Shown here: positions 32,060 to 43,070 of the stretch, one piece after another | Numbering within the stretch: the stretch's first letter is position 1 | How the letters are laid out: every line of letters begins with the position of its first letter | DNA from: Diphasiastrum complanatum | Taxonomy: Eukaryota; Streptophyta; Lycopodiopsida; Lycopodiales; Lycopodiaceae | Reading direction: 5' to 3' | DNA length: 64,000 bases | Assembly (NCBI GenBank): GCA_029204225.1 | Contig: CM055108.1 | Location: forward strand, 24,139,670-24,203,669 | Position numbers and translations under genes: made by a program | Notes under the pieces: model-generated | Databases searched by the model: none | What the model was told of the DNA's origin: nothing | Seen by the model: the letters and a program-made list of their open reading frames with translations, nothing else

Positions 32060-32737
32060 TGTTAAATTTCACACATGTGGAAGTCCCCAAAAGTGTGATT
32101 ATGATCTTTTAAGATGTGGTGATTGCACATAGATCAAGCATAGATTGAAATCCAAGATCTATCTTTCAAATCTAAGTCAAAGAGCACAATGAAGCATGCA
32201 AATATCATCCATGAAAGTACATTCACATGTGTGGGAATCATGAGAAGAAAAAACTAAGTCATAAAGCCTTGCTCTTTGGTAGAGAGAGAATCCAAGTACA
32301 AAAACTCAAGTAGAGAGAGAAAGCCAAAAAAGCTCTAAATGTAAGAGATCTCACTAACTCCAAAAAACTCACATAGAATTGATCTAAAACTCATATAAGT
32401 AGCAAATTGAGGTGAAGGGGAGTGAAACATGATTGGACCCCTTCTTTTCCTCCTCTAAATGTGATTGGCTTACTGATATAACGAGCTCAAACTTGATTGG
32501 ACCAATTTCATGGATCTCTAACTTGTGATCGGTCACATGATCTCAATACAACACACAAGAAGTGTCACTAGCCCTCTACCATCATGAAATGTGTCAAGTG
32601 ACTAACCTACTTTTGGATTTGGCCTAATCATCATGTGGCATGTGTACTTGCTCAAGTTACCTCTAATGCCAAAATTGGTAATCACCTACTAACATGTGTA
32701 ATGACACAAAAAAGTCAATATAGCCCCTAACTCAACA
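32060..32737 (-). mobile_element. LTR copy, minus orientation
   Basis: Bounded by TGTT at one side and AACA at the other, about 678 bp. On the minus strand it runs from TGTTGAG to TTTAACA and is followed by the primer-binding site. Its last 430 bp (minus sense) match the plus-oriented LTR at 25420-25832. It is therefore the 5' LTR of a minus element whose body is gone. Confidence 0.65.
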
Positions 32738-32765
32738 TAGATAACTTTTTCTATTTTTCACAGAC

Positions 32766-33460
32766 ATGCCAAAAATAGTGGGTATTCCATTCCATATCAA
32801 TGAAGTGTATTGCTTGAAAGGAGAATGTCTAGCTTATGACAATCTGTTTATTGATACTAATCAGTTGCTAGCATTCATAATAGGATTTTATGGTATTAGA
32901 AATGAGAGTGTGAATAACAAGCTAGTAGTTGTCCTTAAATTAGATGAGTCTGAAATTATAAAGGGACAAAAAATGGAGAGAGTTAGTCTTACAGTCATGA
33001 ATGGAGCACTTTCAAATTTAGAACATCTGCAAGGACTCAACTTCAGTGTTCTATCAGAGAATGATATTTGGTGGTTGGCAACTTTGCAAGTGTAGTTGCT
33101 ATATTGCAGTTTCTAATATGGATAATCATTTTATGTTGATTTTATGATAGAAAAATATTTTGTCTGTCTTATAGGCATTGAAAGAAGACCATGACATTCT
33201 CTCATAGTAGAACATCATATCCTGCCATCATTAGAACTCACATGGAGGGAGTTCCACTTACTGTTCCAAGCATTGGCAATTCCAACATAGAGTGGTATTT
33301 GGTAGGAGATTTTAAGACGTTAAAGTGTATGTTCAGCATCTCTCATGGAGCTAATTCAAAGCTCTCTTTTCTGTATTTTTGAAGACAACAAAAGACATGA
33401 CAAGGAGTACATGAATATCAAGAGATCAAGAATATCCAAATTGGAAACCCGTACTATCGA
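32766..33460 (+). pseudogene. Transposase-like protein fragment, unclassified family
   Basis: Exon-like block 1 (32766-33093) holds NNKLVVVLKLDESEIIKGQK and NLEHLQGLNF. An intron-like gap follows ('caa|gtgtag' to 'cttatag|gc'). Block 2 (33175-33460) holds IEWYLVGDFKTLKCMF, GANSKLS and, after a frame change, DNKRHDKEYMNIKRSR. I recall uncharacterised eukaryotic transposon proteins with the pattern (L/V)GD.K.L...G...A.S...C..C...R.D. Only the first half of that Cys pattern could be matched here because of the frame change. It sits 300 bp from the TTAA-flanked TIR element. Confidence 0.4.
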
Positions 33461-33768
33461 TTTCTATTTCTAATGCTCATATTTGTACATTGCATGCAGA
33501 GCGAAGACTACAGCTCACCACCAAAGGCATGCAAGACACCATAAGTTATCACTTATGATCACCTACGAAGTGAACGAAACGGCAGCTGACCGAAGGAAAC
33601 CGCCAAGTCAATGATTGTAGTTGACATACAATGTTATCTTCACACCCCTGCGATCAGGCTACGGTTGCAACGATGCCACATTCTCACGCTCCTGACACAT
33701 ACGAAGGATACTTCTTCACATCTTCATGATGCACCAATAACCGATCTACAGATCAAGTACAAGGGTTG
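33461..33768. other. No gene recognised
   Basis: About 300 bp between the transposase-like fragment and the TIR element. Nothing is recognised. Confidence 0.4.
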
Positions 33769-33772
33769 TTAA

Positions 33773-34723
33773 CACTAGGGTTGCTTTCAGCACATTTTTG
33801 CGTGTGTGCGCACAAAAGTGCGCATAAAACCCTTGGTCACTTGATGAGACATACCATGCCATCAAATGATTGAAATTTCAATATTTCAATTGTATGTGGA
33901 ACTAGAATTGACTCTTTATTGTGTTATTGGAAGACTTAAATTTTCTCTCTCTCAATTGATGGCAATTTACCACCAAAGGACTTCAATTTTCAGCACTTCA
34001 CATGGGTAACTTTAGGTGCACATATATATCTCTATGGGACTCCAAATTTAAATTCTTTTTGATAGACATGTTTCTATGGTTATAAAGGATTTTTGAAAGT
34101 AGACAGCCAAAGAAAGGATTGTAGAAAGCACCTCCAAAAGAGCTGAAATTTTTTAGCACCTTTCAATACTTTTCAGCACTTGACATGGATAACTTTAGAT
34201 GCACATATATATCTCTACATAACTCCAAATTTAAAAAAAAATTCAAGAGACATATAATACTTTTTAAAGTAGACAAGCCAAAAAAATATTGTAGAAATCA
34301 TGGTATTATACACTCATATATGATATTTCCAACTTTGGTGATTTTTATAAACACTTAAAAGGGTAACTTTGAATGCACGTATCTATTTTTATAGATCTCC
34401 AAATTCAATTTTTTTTGTAAAAGGCATGTTTCTATAATTAGATAGGATTTTTTAAGAGTAGACAAGCTAAAAATTAAATGTAAAATTCACAACAATGTAG
34501 TCCCATATATGAAAATATTGAAGTTTCATCAATACCCCCACATGTTTGACACATCATATCTTACATATAAGTTGCTCAAAATGAAGGTCTAAAAATTTTT
34601 AATCGATAAATGTATATATGACGAACATACGTGTGAAAGGATTTGATGTGATTATGAGAGATGATTTTGTAAATAAGTGCTTGAAATGCACACTTTTGTG
34701 TGCATTTTGTGACTACTCTAGTG
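33773..34723. mobile_element. 951-bp TIR element flanked by TTAA
   Basis: The left end CACTAGGGTTGC and the right-end complement CACTAGAGTAGTC form short inverted repeats, and TTAA stands on both sides (33769-33772 and 34724-34727). Next to each end is a 'gtgtgcgcac' or 'cacacttttgtgtg' palindrome. There is no coding sequence, so it is non-autonomous. CACTA termini with a 3-bp duplication, or a TTAA-duplicating type (piggyBac or Kolobok), both remain possible. Confidence 0.5.
33986..34530. repeat. Three diverged tandem repeats, about 180-bp period
   Basis: Units start near 33986, 34168 and 34348. Each carries 'cagcactt' or 'aacactt', then 'ggataactttagatgcaca', 'atctctat' or similar, 'ctccaaattt', and 'agtagacaagcc'. 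They fill most of the TIR element. Confidence 0.7.
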
Positions 34724-34727
34724 TTAA

Positions 34728-36149
34728 TAATCTTTTAAATTGTAATTAGAATAACTAAAGATCTTCTGACAACTATATAAACATCTAAGTGATTTGAAGA
34801 GCCTACAGACATGCACACACATACACAGAGTGCGAAAACACGATAGAGATCAAACGACCAAAAGTGGTCTTCTAGTAGTTGACTCCTTAGAGTTAGTGAT
34901 CATTTAGAAAGAGTAAAGAGTTTTATGAAAGATAGCATTCATTAGCTTCTGTAAGTAGGATCATGCACATTGTGCCATTGTCTTGTGGTCTAATATCATT
35001 GTTACTACAACATCATTTTTATAAAGAAGTGTTATTTTCCATATCAGTTGTATTCATGTGGCTTGAATGCCTCTCACTCTTTCTCTCTATTATCAGAACT
35101 TATCTGTCAGAAATAGAGAATAACACGACTGTCTTAAATGCCTACTTCTTTGAATTCTCTATGGTTGTCTACCACACCTACTCTGACATCTAAACAAATC
35201 AGAACTGCTCCGCATCTTAGTCTCTAAAGTGATCCAAGATCCTTCTTCATCGTTGTTTTTCTTTGGTGGGATGATGGCCTCTATTCCACTGTGGTCTATG
35301 AACATCCATCATGTGTCCCATCATGAACCTATTGGATATTTTTACAAGCTAAAATATATATGGCTTTCCTCTGATTTGAGCCATCATGTGCCCCATTTGG
35401 AGTTGGGAGGCTTAGGCACCAATATCTTGAAGTTTTGCTTATTGAAGGACTCCATAAAGTACAATTTTGGCATGATCTGTAAGACACTTGACAAGTCAAC
35501 CCTCCACCTAGGCTTCACACATGTGATCTGTAACAGCCTGAAATTGTAGTAGGAGGGCACACTTTTTGTAGATGGTATCATAAAAAATCCATATCTTTGG
35601 TCTAATTTGGTGAAGTTTTGCTACGTTTATTATTATTTTTAATTCTTTTGGTGAGCCAGTGAAAGTATTTTTTACAACAAGTAATGTCACATGGTTCAAT
35701 GAAAAGAGTAGATCAAGTGATTCTATGTTGGATAGAATTTAGGTGCTTGACAGACAAGCTAGTCAAAAAGATGTATAAGGATCTCGTCATGTGAAGATCT
35801 ACCTATATCCTATTGCATGAACCCAAAAGGACACTTGTGGACAAGTTCATTATGCATTTTTCTAGCCATTTTGGACATCAAGGAGGATTTTTACAAGGTA
35901 AGAGATCAGAGTTGTAAGGAGAAATGTACATAATGGACAAAAAAGTGTCTATACAAGTACAAGGGTCTCTATAGGGAGATTTGAGTGTATGATTCCTAAT
36001 CTATCCACCCTAACCATTCTACGGTCTAACTGGCTTGGGACTAACTTCCTAATGTAAGCTAAGCTATGGGGTCTTTAGTCTATCTAATCTAGCTGGACTA
36101 GGATTCTAAGTTAATTGATGATTGTGTGTATCTTAGAATTCTAAAAGGA
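34728..36149. other. Decayed element sequence
   Basis: Short frames at 34963-35193 and 35229-35549 show no known domain. From about 35700 the sequence begins to look like worn Gypsy integrase, but no motif is secure before 36150. Confidence 0.3.
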
Positions 36150-36548
36150 TCTCGGACATTATGTGCTGGTAAGCATTATAAACTATCTACTAGATTTTGT
36201 GGACCATTTAGGATTGTACAAAAAATTGGTTCTTTAGCTTATGGATCAGATCTTAAGGCAAATCTACTACACACCCAGTATCTCATGTGAGCTAGTTACA
36301 ATTATGTTTACATGAAGGTGATACAGTTGGATCTAATGAAAATTTACCCATATGAAAGATTTATCGCTTAGTGTACCTTTGGAACCTGAGAAAGTGCTTA
36401 GAACCAAAGATAAACAATTGAGAAATCGTTCTATCTCTGAGTGCTTAATCTGGTGGAAGGGTTGGACTGAGATGATGATTCGTGGGAGAGAGGTAATAAC
36501 ATAACAAAATTTTTTCCTAAGTTCCACTCTTGAGGACAGGAGCAATTC
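36150..36548 (+). pseudogene. Gypsy integrase end and chromodomain-like region
   Basis: The translation gives KHYKLSTRFCGPFRIVQKIG and later QLRNRSISECLIWWKGWTE, then a worn DDSWE-like phrase. This is the GPF/GPY end of integrase followed by a chromodomain-like (WKGW) tail, as in plant chromovirus-type Gypsy elements. Several stops are present. Confidence 0.65.
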
Positions 36549-36561
36549 AAGGGGGGAAGAA
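36549..36561 (+). promoter_or_regulatory. Gypsy polypurine tract
   Basis: The run 'aaggggggaagaa' directly precedes the LTR start. The same run occurs on the minus strand at 47500-47512. Confidence 0.7.
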
Positions 36562-37100
36562 CGTTACGTCTACGTCTTGAATATAGGATTCGGCATGATT
36601 CCAGACTTGGATACATGATGCTCCAATACTCAAGATTATTGGTTACATCATGTTATTCCAAATGAGGCTAGTAATGTAATTAGTAACCTTGTGAGGCCCA
36701 GACACACTAAGTGAGTTAGTACATGATTTAGGATAGTCAATGCATGTGTAGACTATCAATAACAATGAACCCTTATGTGGATGCATGCGTAGCTTTAGGG
36801 CTATAAAGTCTAGTGGAAACTCATCCTGTTACATTTCAGTTTTTGGTGATTCATTGCCAAATTTTCTCTCTCTACTCTTGCTTCCTAATCCTTGGATCGG
36901 GGGTCTACTAGAGATTGATCGATTACTTCTAGTTGGTTGGATGGTTTTGCTCCACAATGTGTTCTCGTGTGTTTTGACTTCTAAGAAAGATTTTGAGAAG
37001 TTTTCCCTTACACTAAGGACTTGTATGAACACTTCATTGGCCTCTAAAAAACTATTATAGACTGAATATGATGTCTCTCTAAGGGCATGTGAAGCCTAAC
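36562..37100 (+). mobile_element. Gypsy 3' LTR, partial
   Basis: It starts cGTTACGTC (the relative at 47498 on the minus strand starts TGTTATGTCC). It shares 'gattattggttacat' and nearby text with 51960-52150. A TATA-like 'gctataaag' is near 36801. The 3' limit is not clear. Confidence 0.5.
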
Positions 37101-37589
37101 ATGTGTTTCCAACAAATAGCCTCTTAAAAAGTGTATCCTCCTATTGGATTTTCATTCATTTACTGCTCGCACCTTTCTAGACATGGCAGTCCTCTTGGAA
37201 ACATGTTTACCCTTTGTACTATGCTTTATAATGACTATTGGTGCTCTAAACCTCAACTTATTGTCATTTGAAATTTGGCAATTTTTGAAATTTTTTTGGC
37301 AATACTCCATAATTGTTCTGATGCATGTCAGTAGTCCTTGTCAATATAGTACTGTAAGTCTTGAAAATTGCTTGGGATCATTCTATGAATGTTTTTTGAC
37401 ATGCATGGAAGCTAGTCTGGACATGTGATGAAATTTTGTCCAAAAAGAATGAAACTTGTGGCACAAATGATCGAGATCTCGGTTGGAAAAAGTAAACTTT
37501 GAAAATTAACTTGTGTAATTATGAGTTTAAATGTTCTTTTAGTACAACTTATTTCTCCTAATGATTTATTTTATTTAAAAGACACAATA
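37101..37589. other. No gene recognised
   Basis: A short frame at 37144-37428 is hydrophobic and shows no domain. The stretch lies between Gypsy fragments. Confidence 0.35.
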
Positions 37590-38330
37590 ATGGATCAAGA
37601 AATTAGTATTTTAATGGATAGTGATTCAAGGCATAATTTTTTTAATTCACATTTTGTGTAGAAACTCAGTTGACAACTGAAGCCAACAACCAAATATACC
37701 GAGTTTATCGAACTTCAGGAACCGAATTTGAGACTTGGGACGTTAAAGTGTTGACGAATCTCCTAGTAATGATTCATAATCATAGAGAATTAGTTAATTT
37801 TTATGTTTTAGAGCGAGCACGTATTGATTTGATTTTTGGCTATGAATGATTATTTAGTGAGTCACCTTCTCTAGCAACTGATTTTGAGAAGCCTGTTCTC
37901 ATGTTTCAAGGAGGGTGATAAAGTAGTTACATTTTTTGGAAATAATTTTGTATATCCATCGGACATGAATTCTATAATTAACATAATGGAAAACATTTGA
38001 CAATTTGTAGTATGAAGTTTTTTATGTTTGCAATACTTATTGTGGATGTTTATGATATGTATCTAAGTAGTTGTAAATTTTTTGCAATTCTAAATACAAT
38101 AGCTCAATAACTTCAAATCATGAACATCATAGATATAAAGTATAGTTAGCTTCAGGAGCAGAGTTGGAGACTTGGGAATTAAGTACCAAAGCTCTTTGAT
38201 TCAACACTATAGAGAATTAGTTGATTCTCACATTTTAGATTTAGCACGCACTAATATAATTCTAGGCTATGAGTGGTTATTTAACAAAATTATTCCAACT
38301 CTTCTAAACCAAACATGGACATAACACTAA
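37590..38330 (+). pseudogene. Gypsy protease region, partly duplicated
   Basis: At about 37610 the frame reads LMDSDSRHNFFNSHFV (the D-S-G protease box worn to DSD). Near 37825 it reads IDLIFGYE, and near 38240 a second copy reads TNIILGYEWLF, the ILG.(D/E)WL box. Two ILGYEWL-type boxes about 420 bp apart show duplication or two nested copies. Confidence 0.5.
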
Positions 38331-39642
38331 CACTACAACTTGAGCAAAAACACGCATTATTGTTCAAAATGTTAATAACTAAACCAACCAATTACCAAGA
38401 ATCAAAGTTCTGTTATTGGATTTTATTTCTACCTTCAATAACATGTTTTGGTATTCAATCTGAATTATGTTGTCTTGTCTTGTCACAAGTCTCCAACAAA
38501 ATTTTGATGAGATGCGTTGAGTTTCAAGGAAAGACTCGATACATCAATTTTACGTGTAGAACTTTAGAAATTTTGAATTGTAGAACTTTAGAAGTCTTTT
38601 ATTGGACACTCGACATATTTCCATGTTCACATAATGTTGACTTTGAAAAGATAATCAAAGTGATTAGTTTTGGTGTATTTATTTTGGTTGGTGATGAAGT
38701 GTATCTCTTTCAAATATGTTCTATTATATTTGTTTTGATGTGGTCTCATCTTATAAAAAATGTAAGGTCCTCGATTGTGATTGTGTACACATAAAGATGT
38801 AGATTGCACTAGGTAGATGCTTTTTAATGTCAACAATTAGAGCATGTAAACTTTAATTATAAGGCCGACATAACAGTTTCAAATCAAGATGTGGATAATA
38901 ACTACTAAATATAAGGCCAAAATAAAAACTCCATGATCAACGAAGTTTTAACTTGTATTCATGGCTTTAAAATTTCATATAGTGCGACTAGAGTCTACTA
39001 GCACAATGCAAATAGTGCCATTACTAGTGATCAAAGTTGCACTCCAACACCAAGTGTCTAAGGGATCATATATGATGATAAGTACCAATCCTTGCATAAT
39101 TGCTTCTTGTGTACAATGTTAGAAACATCAACATCCTTATGTCAAAAACACATGTTATACTTGCTATTCATGACACATGTCAAAGAAGCAAAATTGTGTG
39201 ACTTCACCATTTTTGCAAACAAAGGAAGATTTTTGACTTTGATGATTTTCATTGTTAGAACTTCTTAGAAGGATAGTTGTTGAATCTTGATATTGGAATT
39301 GAGAAATAAGTCTCTCATAAATGCAAGAAAGTGTAGCAAATAGAGAAAGTTTTGAAGGTTTTATAACTTTGCAATAGAGTTTTCATAGGATTCATAACCT
39401 TCCTTTTTTTTTTTTTTAAATTATAGGAATTCAGAGGCAATTGATTTTACATGAGATTTAAACAGTTCTTTTGAAAGGTAAAGGACTTCAAAGGCAATTT
39501 CTCTTATAGGAGATTTGAAGAGTTCTTTTTAAAAGTAAAAGACTTAGAAGTCGTAAAATCAGTTTTTAAATTTTTACAAAGGAAATGGTGATGCCTCACA
39601 GAACGTAATTTGTGGGGCAAATTTTTTTTTGACAAATTTTTT
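38331..39642. other. AT-rich, no gene
   Basis: A 159-codon frame at 38315-38794 lies in worn Gypsy sequence and is probably chance. A 2 x 57 bp tandem repeat ('aggcaatt...ggacttcaaagg') occupies 39432-39545. Confidence 0.35.
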
Positions 39643-39732
39643 TTTTACAGGCACCTTTCGGACACCGGAAGGTGCATGTAAAATTTTTTACGTTTTTTAC
39701 AGGCACCTTCCGCCCGGAAGGTGCGTGTAAAA
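39643..39732. repeat. Two tandem palindromes with GCACCTTCCG arms
   Basis: 39643-39683 and 39695-39732 are near-perfect palindromes. Arms are TTTTACAGGCACCTTCCG-like, with loops of 2-3 bases, separated by a short T-rich spacer. The second has one mismatch in 18 bp. Confidence 0.8.
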
Positions 39733-39816
39733 GAAAATTTACCTCAAAAAAAAAAGACAAAAAAAATGTAAAAACGAAATTCACGGCAGCGAAGGGTGGG
39801 CTCCTCGGCCCTTCCG

Positions 39817-40033
39817 CCGGTGGAAGACTGTGTGCCCTCGGGCCTCCGCCCTCGGGCGCACAGTCTTCCGGGGTGGAAGGGCCTCGGAGCAAGACCTTCA
39901 CCCCCCCAAAAAAATTGGGAGCGGCATATTTTGCACCGCTCCGCCCTCGGGCGCACAATCTTCCGGGGTGGAAGGGCCTCGGAGCAAGACCTTCAACCCC
40001 CCAAAAAAATTGGGAGCGGCATATTTTGCACCG
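39817..40033. repeat. GC-rich 95-bp tandem repeat with hairpin
   Basis: Two units (39844-39938 and 39939-40033) share 'ccctcgggcgcaca', 'ggaagggcctcggagcaaga' and 'attgggagcggcatattttg'. Just before, GGAAGACTGTGTGCCC pairs with GGGCGCACAGTCTTCC (one mismatch) to make a 16-bp stem. GC content is far above the surroundings. Several overlapping open frames result but none is a recognisable gene. Confidence 0.85.
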
Positions 40034-40351
40034 TCACTGGCATGCCAGCGGCGATGGTGCAAATACCATCCAAAGATGATAGTGGGTGCTCCACCACCCC
40101 TCCGTCTCTGCTTTCATAATTGGATGGAAGGGCCCCAGCACTGACACAACATTGGAGCGCAGAATACGCTCCTCCCAAAAAATGTAAGAATTTGCCAAGC
40201 CATGCATTATACACAATTTTATAGGTTAAGTGTTTAGGAACACGTATGTGCTCAAGTTCGAACTGTGCCCCGTAGCTAAGAGTCACAGTCCCGACTCCGA
40301 CTTCTGCAGACTTCGTCGTCCTTTTTCTTCGTTCTCAGACAGTCCAGAGTC

Positions 40352-40383
<32 letters not shown>

Positions 40384-40887
40384 CGCGCTATATATAAAAA
40401 GAAAAATGTCCCAATTTCCGATATCCAGGACCAACAAGTATGAATGTATGTAGCGCCATTGTAGCGGCGCTGGGTATATGGTCAAATCTGAAAAGTTGAA
40501 AAGGTTTTCAAAGGGAGGAGGGAGGGACGCGTGGGTCCTATCTTGGGATCAATAATTTAGGCCACGGTTGGTTTGCAGTTTGAGGTAAGGTCCATTATTG
40601 TGGGCTGTCCACACGCTGGGTCCTTCTTGAAGATGGCATGTACGAACTGACTTGTACTACATGTATGATGTATGGGTGGGTGTTACTAGTTAGAAGTACT
40701 TACACGTTAGAATTCGGATTCCAGAAGGAGATAGACTGGACTCTCGACTCTGGAGCTGAAGAGTTTTGAATTTTGATCTCACATAAACTTGGATTTGCCA
40801 ATTTCAAAAGACCATCCATGATCCACCAAATAGTGTTCGCGAAACTTTGATAATATATACATTTGACTTGTAATAAAAATGAAACTT
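40034..40887. other. No gene; (CA)n at 40352-40380
   Basis: Intergenic sequence with a CA microsatellite. No coding region is supported. Confidence 0.45.
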
Positions 40888-41430
40888 CTATTCAGTATTT
40901 TTTTCTATAGCAAAAGAAGCATCAGGTAAAATTGCTTGCTCTTGTGCTATTTCAGGATTAGGAGTTTGATAAAGCACAATCTCATGTCGTGATGGTTGCG
41001 CTTCCTCTTCATTAAAGAGGACTTGTAAAACCCGTTGATCGTAAATAATAATGTTTGCTTCTTGAGCAACCTGAAAGGTTGTCAGAGCGCCCTTGGGGCT
41101 GTCAATTTGAAGAACAAAATTTTTGCCGTTTGTAACAAAAACCTTAATTAGTTCTTGTCGCAATCTGTACACTTCATCGAGGTTGTATGGTTCGATAGTG
41201 AACTGTCATTGACAACAAGATGGACAAGTAACTTTCTAAAAATGACACCAAAGAAATAAGAACTTAAATAGAAATATTCAAATCAACAAATGTGTCAATT
41301 CTAAATTAGAAAAAAAAATTACCTTATTAAGATCAACGTCCACTTGAAGATTATACCACTCAAAAAATAACTTTGTATTGTACAAATTGAACCATGCACA
41401 ACTGAGCAAATCCCTCTACTATACAGACTG
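40888..41430 (-). pseudogene. Ulp1-like protease C-terminal exons
   Basis: Exon 1 (to 41323) reads DLLSCAWFNLYNTKLFFEWY, with the catalytic Cys context SCAW, and has two stops just upstream. Its donor is AAG|GTAATT. Exon 2 (41202 down to 40888) reads FTIEPYNLDEVYRLRQELIK and continues into an acidic tail that includes QEQAILPDASFAIE. The exon join is phase 0, as in the related plus-strand copy at 11.7-12.07 kb (FTCPKFTQN...FRQEMIK). It lies about 1.6 kb downstream of the TNP2 transposase on the same strand, so it may be the Ulp1 module of that element. Confidence 0.55.
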
Positions 41431-42027
41431 CATATGTTAAAAGAAAAGAATTAACATTTTGAAAAATATTCTCTTCAAAAAAAGATACAAAACTAATGTC
41501 CATAAAATTATATGAATCAACAATAATGTTTATCTAGACAGATTTTATTTGTATATCACCAGTTGAACTGGCAGTTGTTGGTATATGTTAGATGGCTAGA
41601 GGAAGCAAAGCATCAAAATCTCTATGAGTTTAAAGGGACGAGACTGCTTCCTCTTCCTCCTAAAGGTGGTGGGTAGATCTGTCCTATCCAAAGGCAGATC
41701 CCTGGAGGTATTAGCATTATCAACGTGAAGATTTGAATAATGTGTCTTAAGCTATCTAAGGATTACAAAATCCTTAGGCATGATGACAACACACTTACTG
41801 TGCAAAACTAGGATACAAAAATCCTCAAAAAATTGGGCCAAATAATCTTCTACAGCACTTGTAGGGCCTACATGGCAGTAGTAGTGAATCTCACATGCAA
41901 CCCCAATCACAATGTTGATATTTCTAATAGTGTGAAGTAGCGGTACGTCAGTATCTGTCCACTTTTTCTGTTTAATACAGTCGGGTGAAACTGATGCAGT
42001 CGGGTGAAACTGAACAAAGGAGCATCC

Positions 42028-42126
<99 letters not shown>

Positions 42127-43070
42127 ACAAGACACCACTTAGTTCCTCTTGACAAAGCAAGACTGAAGCTCTTTAAAGCCTTTATTCATAGTCCAACAAG
42201 GTAAAGTACAGCTGAAAAGTAAAATACAATACTAGAAAGCACCATAAAGCATAACCACTTTCAAGACGGCCAGCTGATACCTGCCAACATCCCCCACAAA
42301 ACAAAACCGCTCAAGTTAGTTTAGTGAGGAAGACAAGTGTCATAGCCGAATGACAGTTGTTATTCATGTCCAAAAGAAGTTATACTACTTAACAACATTG
42401 AATAGCTACATGTGCGATAGATTCAATCCAATGATGACAGAACGGTCATTCCACGTGCACCAATGACAAGATGACACATGTCCTTTTTGACGGGCTCCAC
42501 ACGTGTGAGTTTTTTATATATAAATACCTGCATTTCTGGCTCGAATTTTCACGGTTTTATTGTTTGTGATATTGTTTTGGAGTGTGCTTCATCTATCATT
42601 TACAATTTAGTTGATTTCTTGCAATCAAGACCGATATTGTCTACTCAGTTGTCGATATTTGTGCCACTTCTATAGTTCTTCTTTTGCTTGCGCTCAAGAC
42701 CAATATTGCTTTTGAGCGCCCCACTTCCTTTCTCTCTTTTTTGATATTAGTTTCGCATTCAAAATTGATATTGTGTGTTTTTCAGAACCACTATTATCTA
42801 TTTTTAGATAAATGTCTAGATTTGAGACTAGCCTTCTCTCCTTTTTTCAAGAATTCGGAATTACTGATAATATTGACCATTTTAAGTCTTTTTTTTTTGT
42901 TTCTTTTTATTTTGCCTTTTGTCACCCAAGGTCTTGGAGTAGAGGCCTTTTCTAAGATTTATCTTATATTCAAGTCTATCATAAATTTGTCTTTTTATAG
43001 ATATCAGAATAAGGATATGATATACTATGAGGACTTGGTGAACATTGACAAAAAAAAATATAAATCCAAA
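41431..43070. other. Non-coding, with (GA)n tract
   Basis: The stretch holds a (GA)n tract of about 95 bp at 42030-42124. Directly before it is an 18-19-bp tandem duplication ('cagtcgggtgaaactgat') at about 41979-42013. A low-complexity T/C-rich part at 42660-42910 follows. No gene is recognised. Confidence 0.5.
42030..42124. repeat. (GA)n microsatellite
   Basis: About 95 bp of uninterrupted GA. The flanks do not match the LINE 3' end found at 1-2.7 kb. Confidence 0.95.

Noticed and set aside
32047-32737. 3' LTR of the plus-strand Copia element
   Set aside because: The TGGCATCAGAGCC site beside it is a primer site pointing the other way, so this is a 5' LTR on the minus strand.
39596-40144. 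Several overlapping open frames in the GC-rich repeat
   Set aside because: High GC lowers stop frequency; frames on both strands repeat with the 95-bp unit and match no family.
42030-42124. LINE tail on the minus strand
   Set aside because: The flank on the expected side lacks the stem-loop and ggaaaagac sequence found at 1-2.7 kb. The same check failed for 9736-9819 and 49965-50280.
41752-42204. Open frames through the (GA)n tract
   Set aside because: Same artefact: repeat-encoded peptides with unrelated ends.
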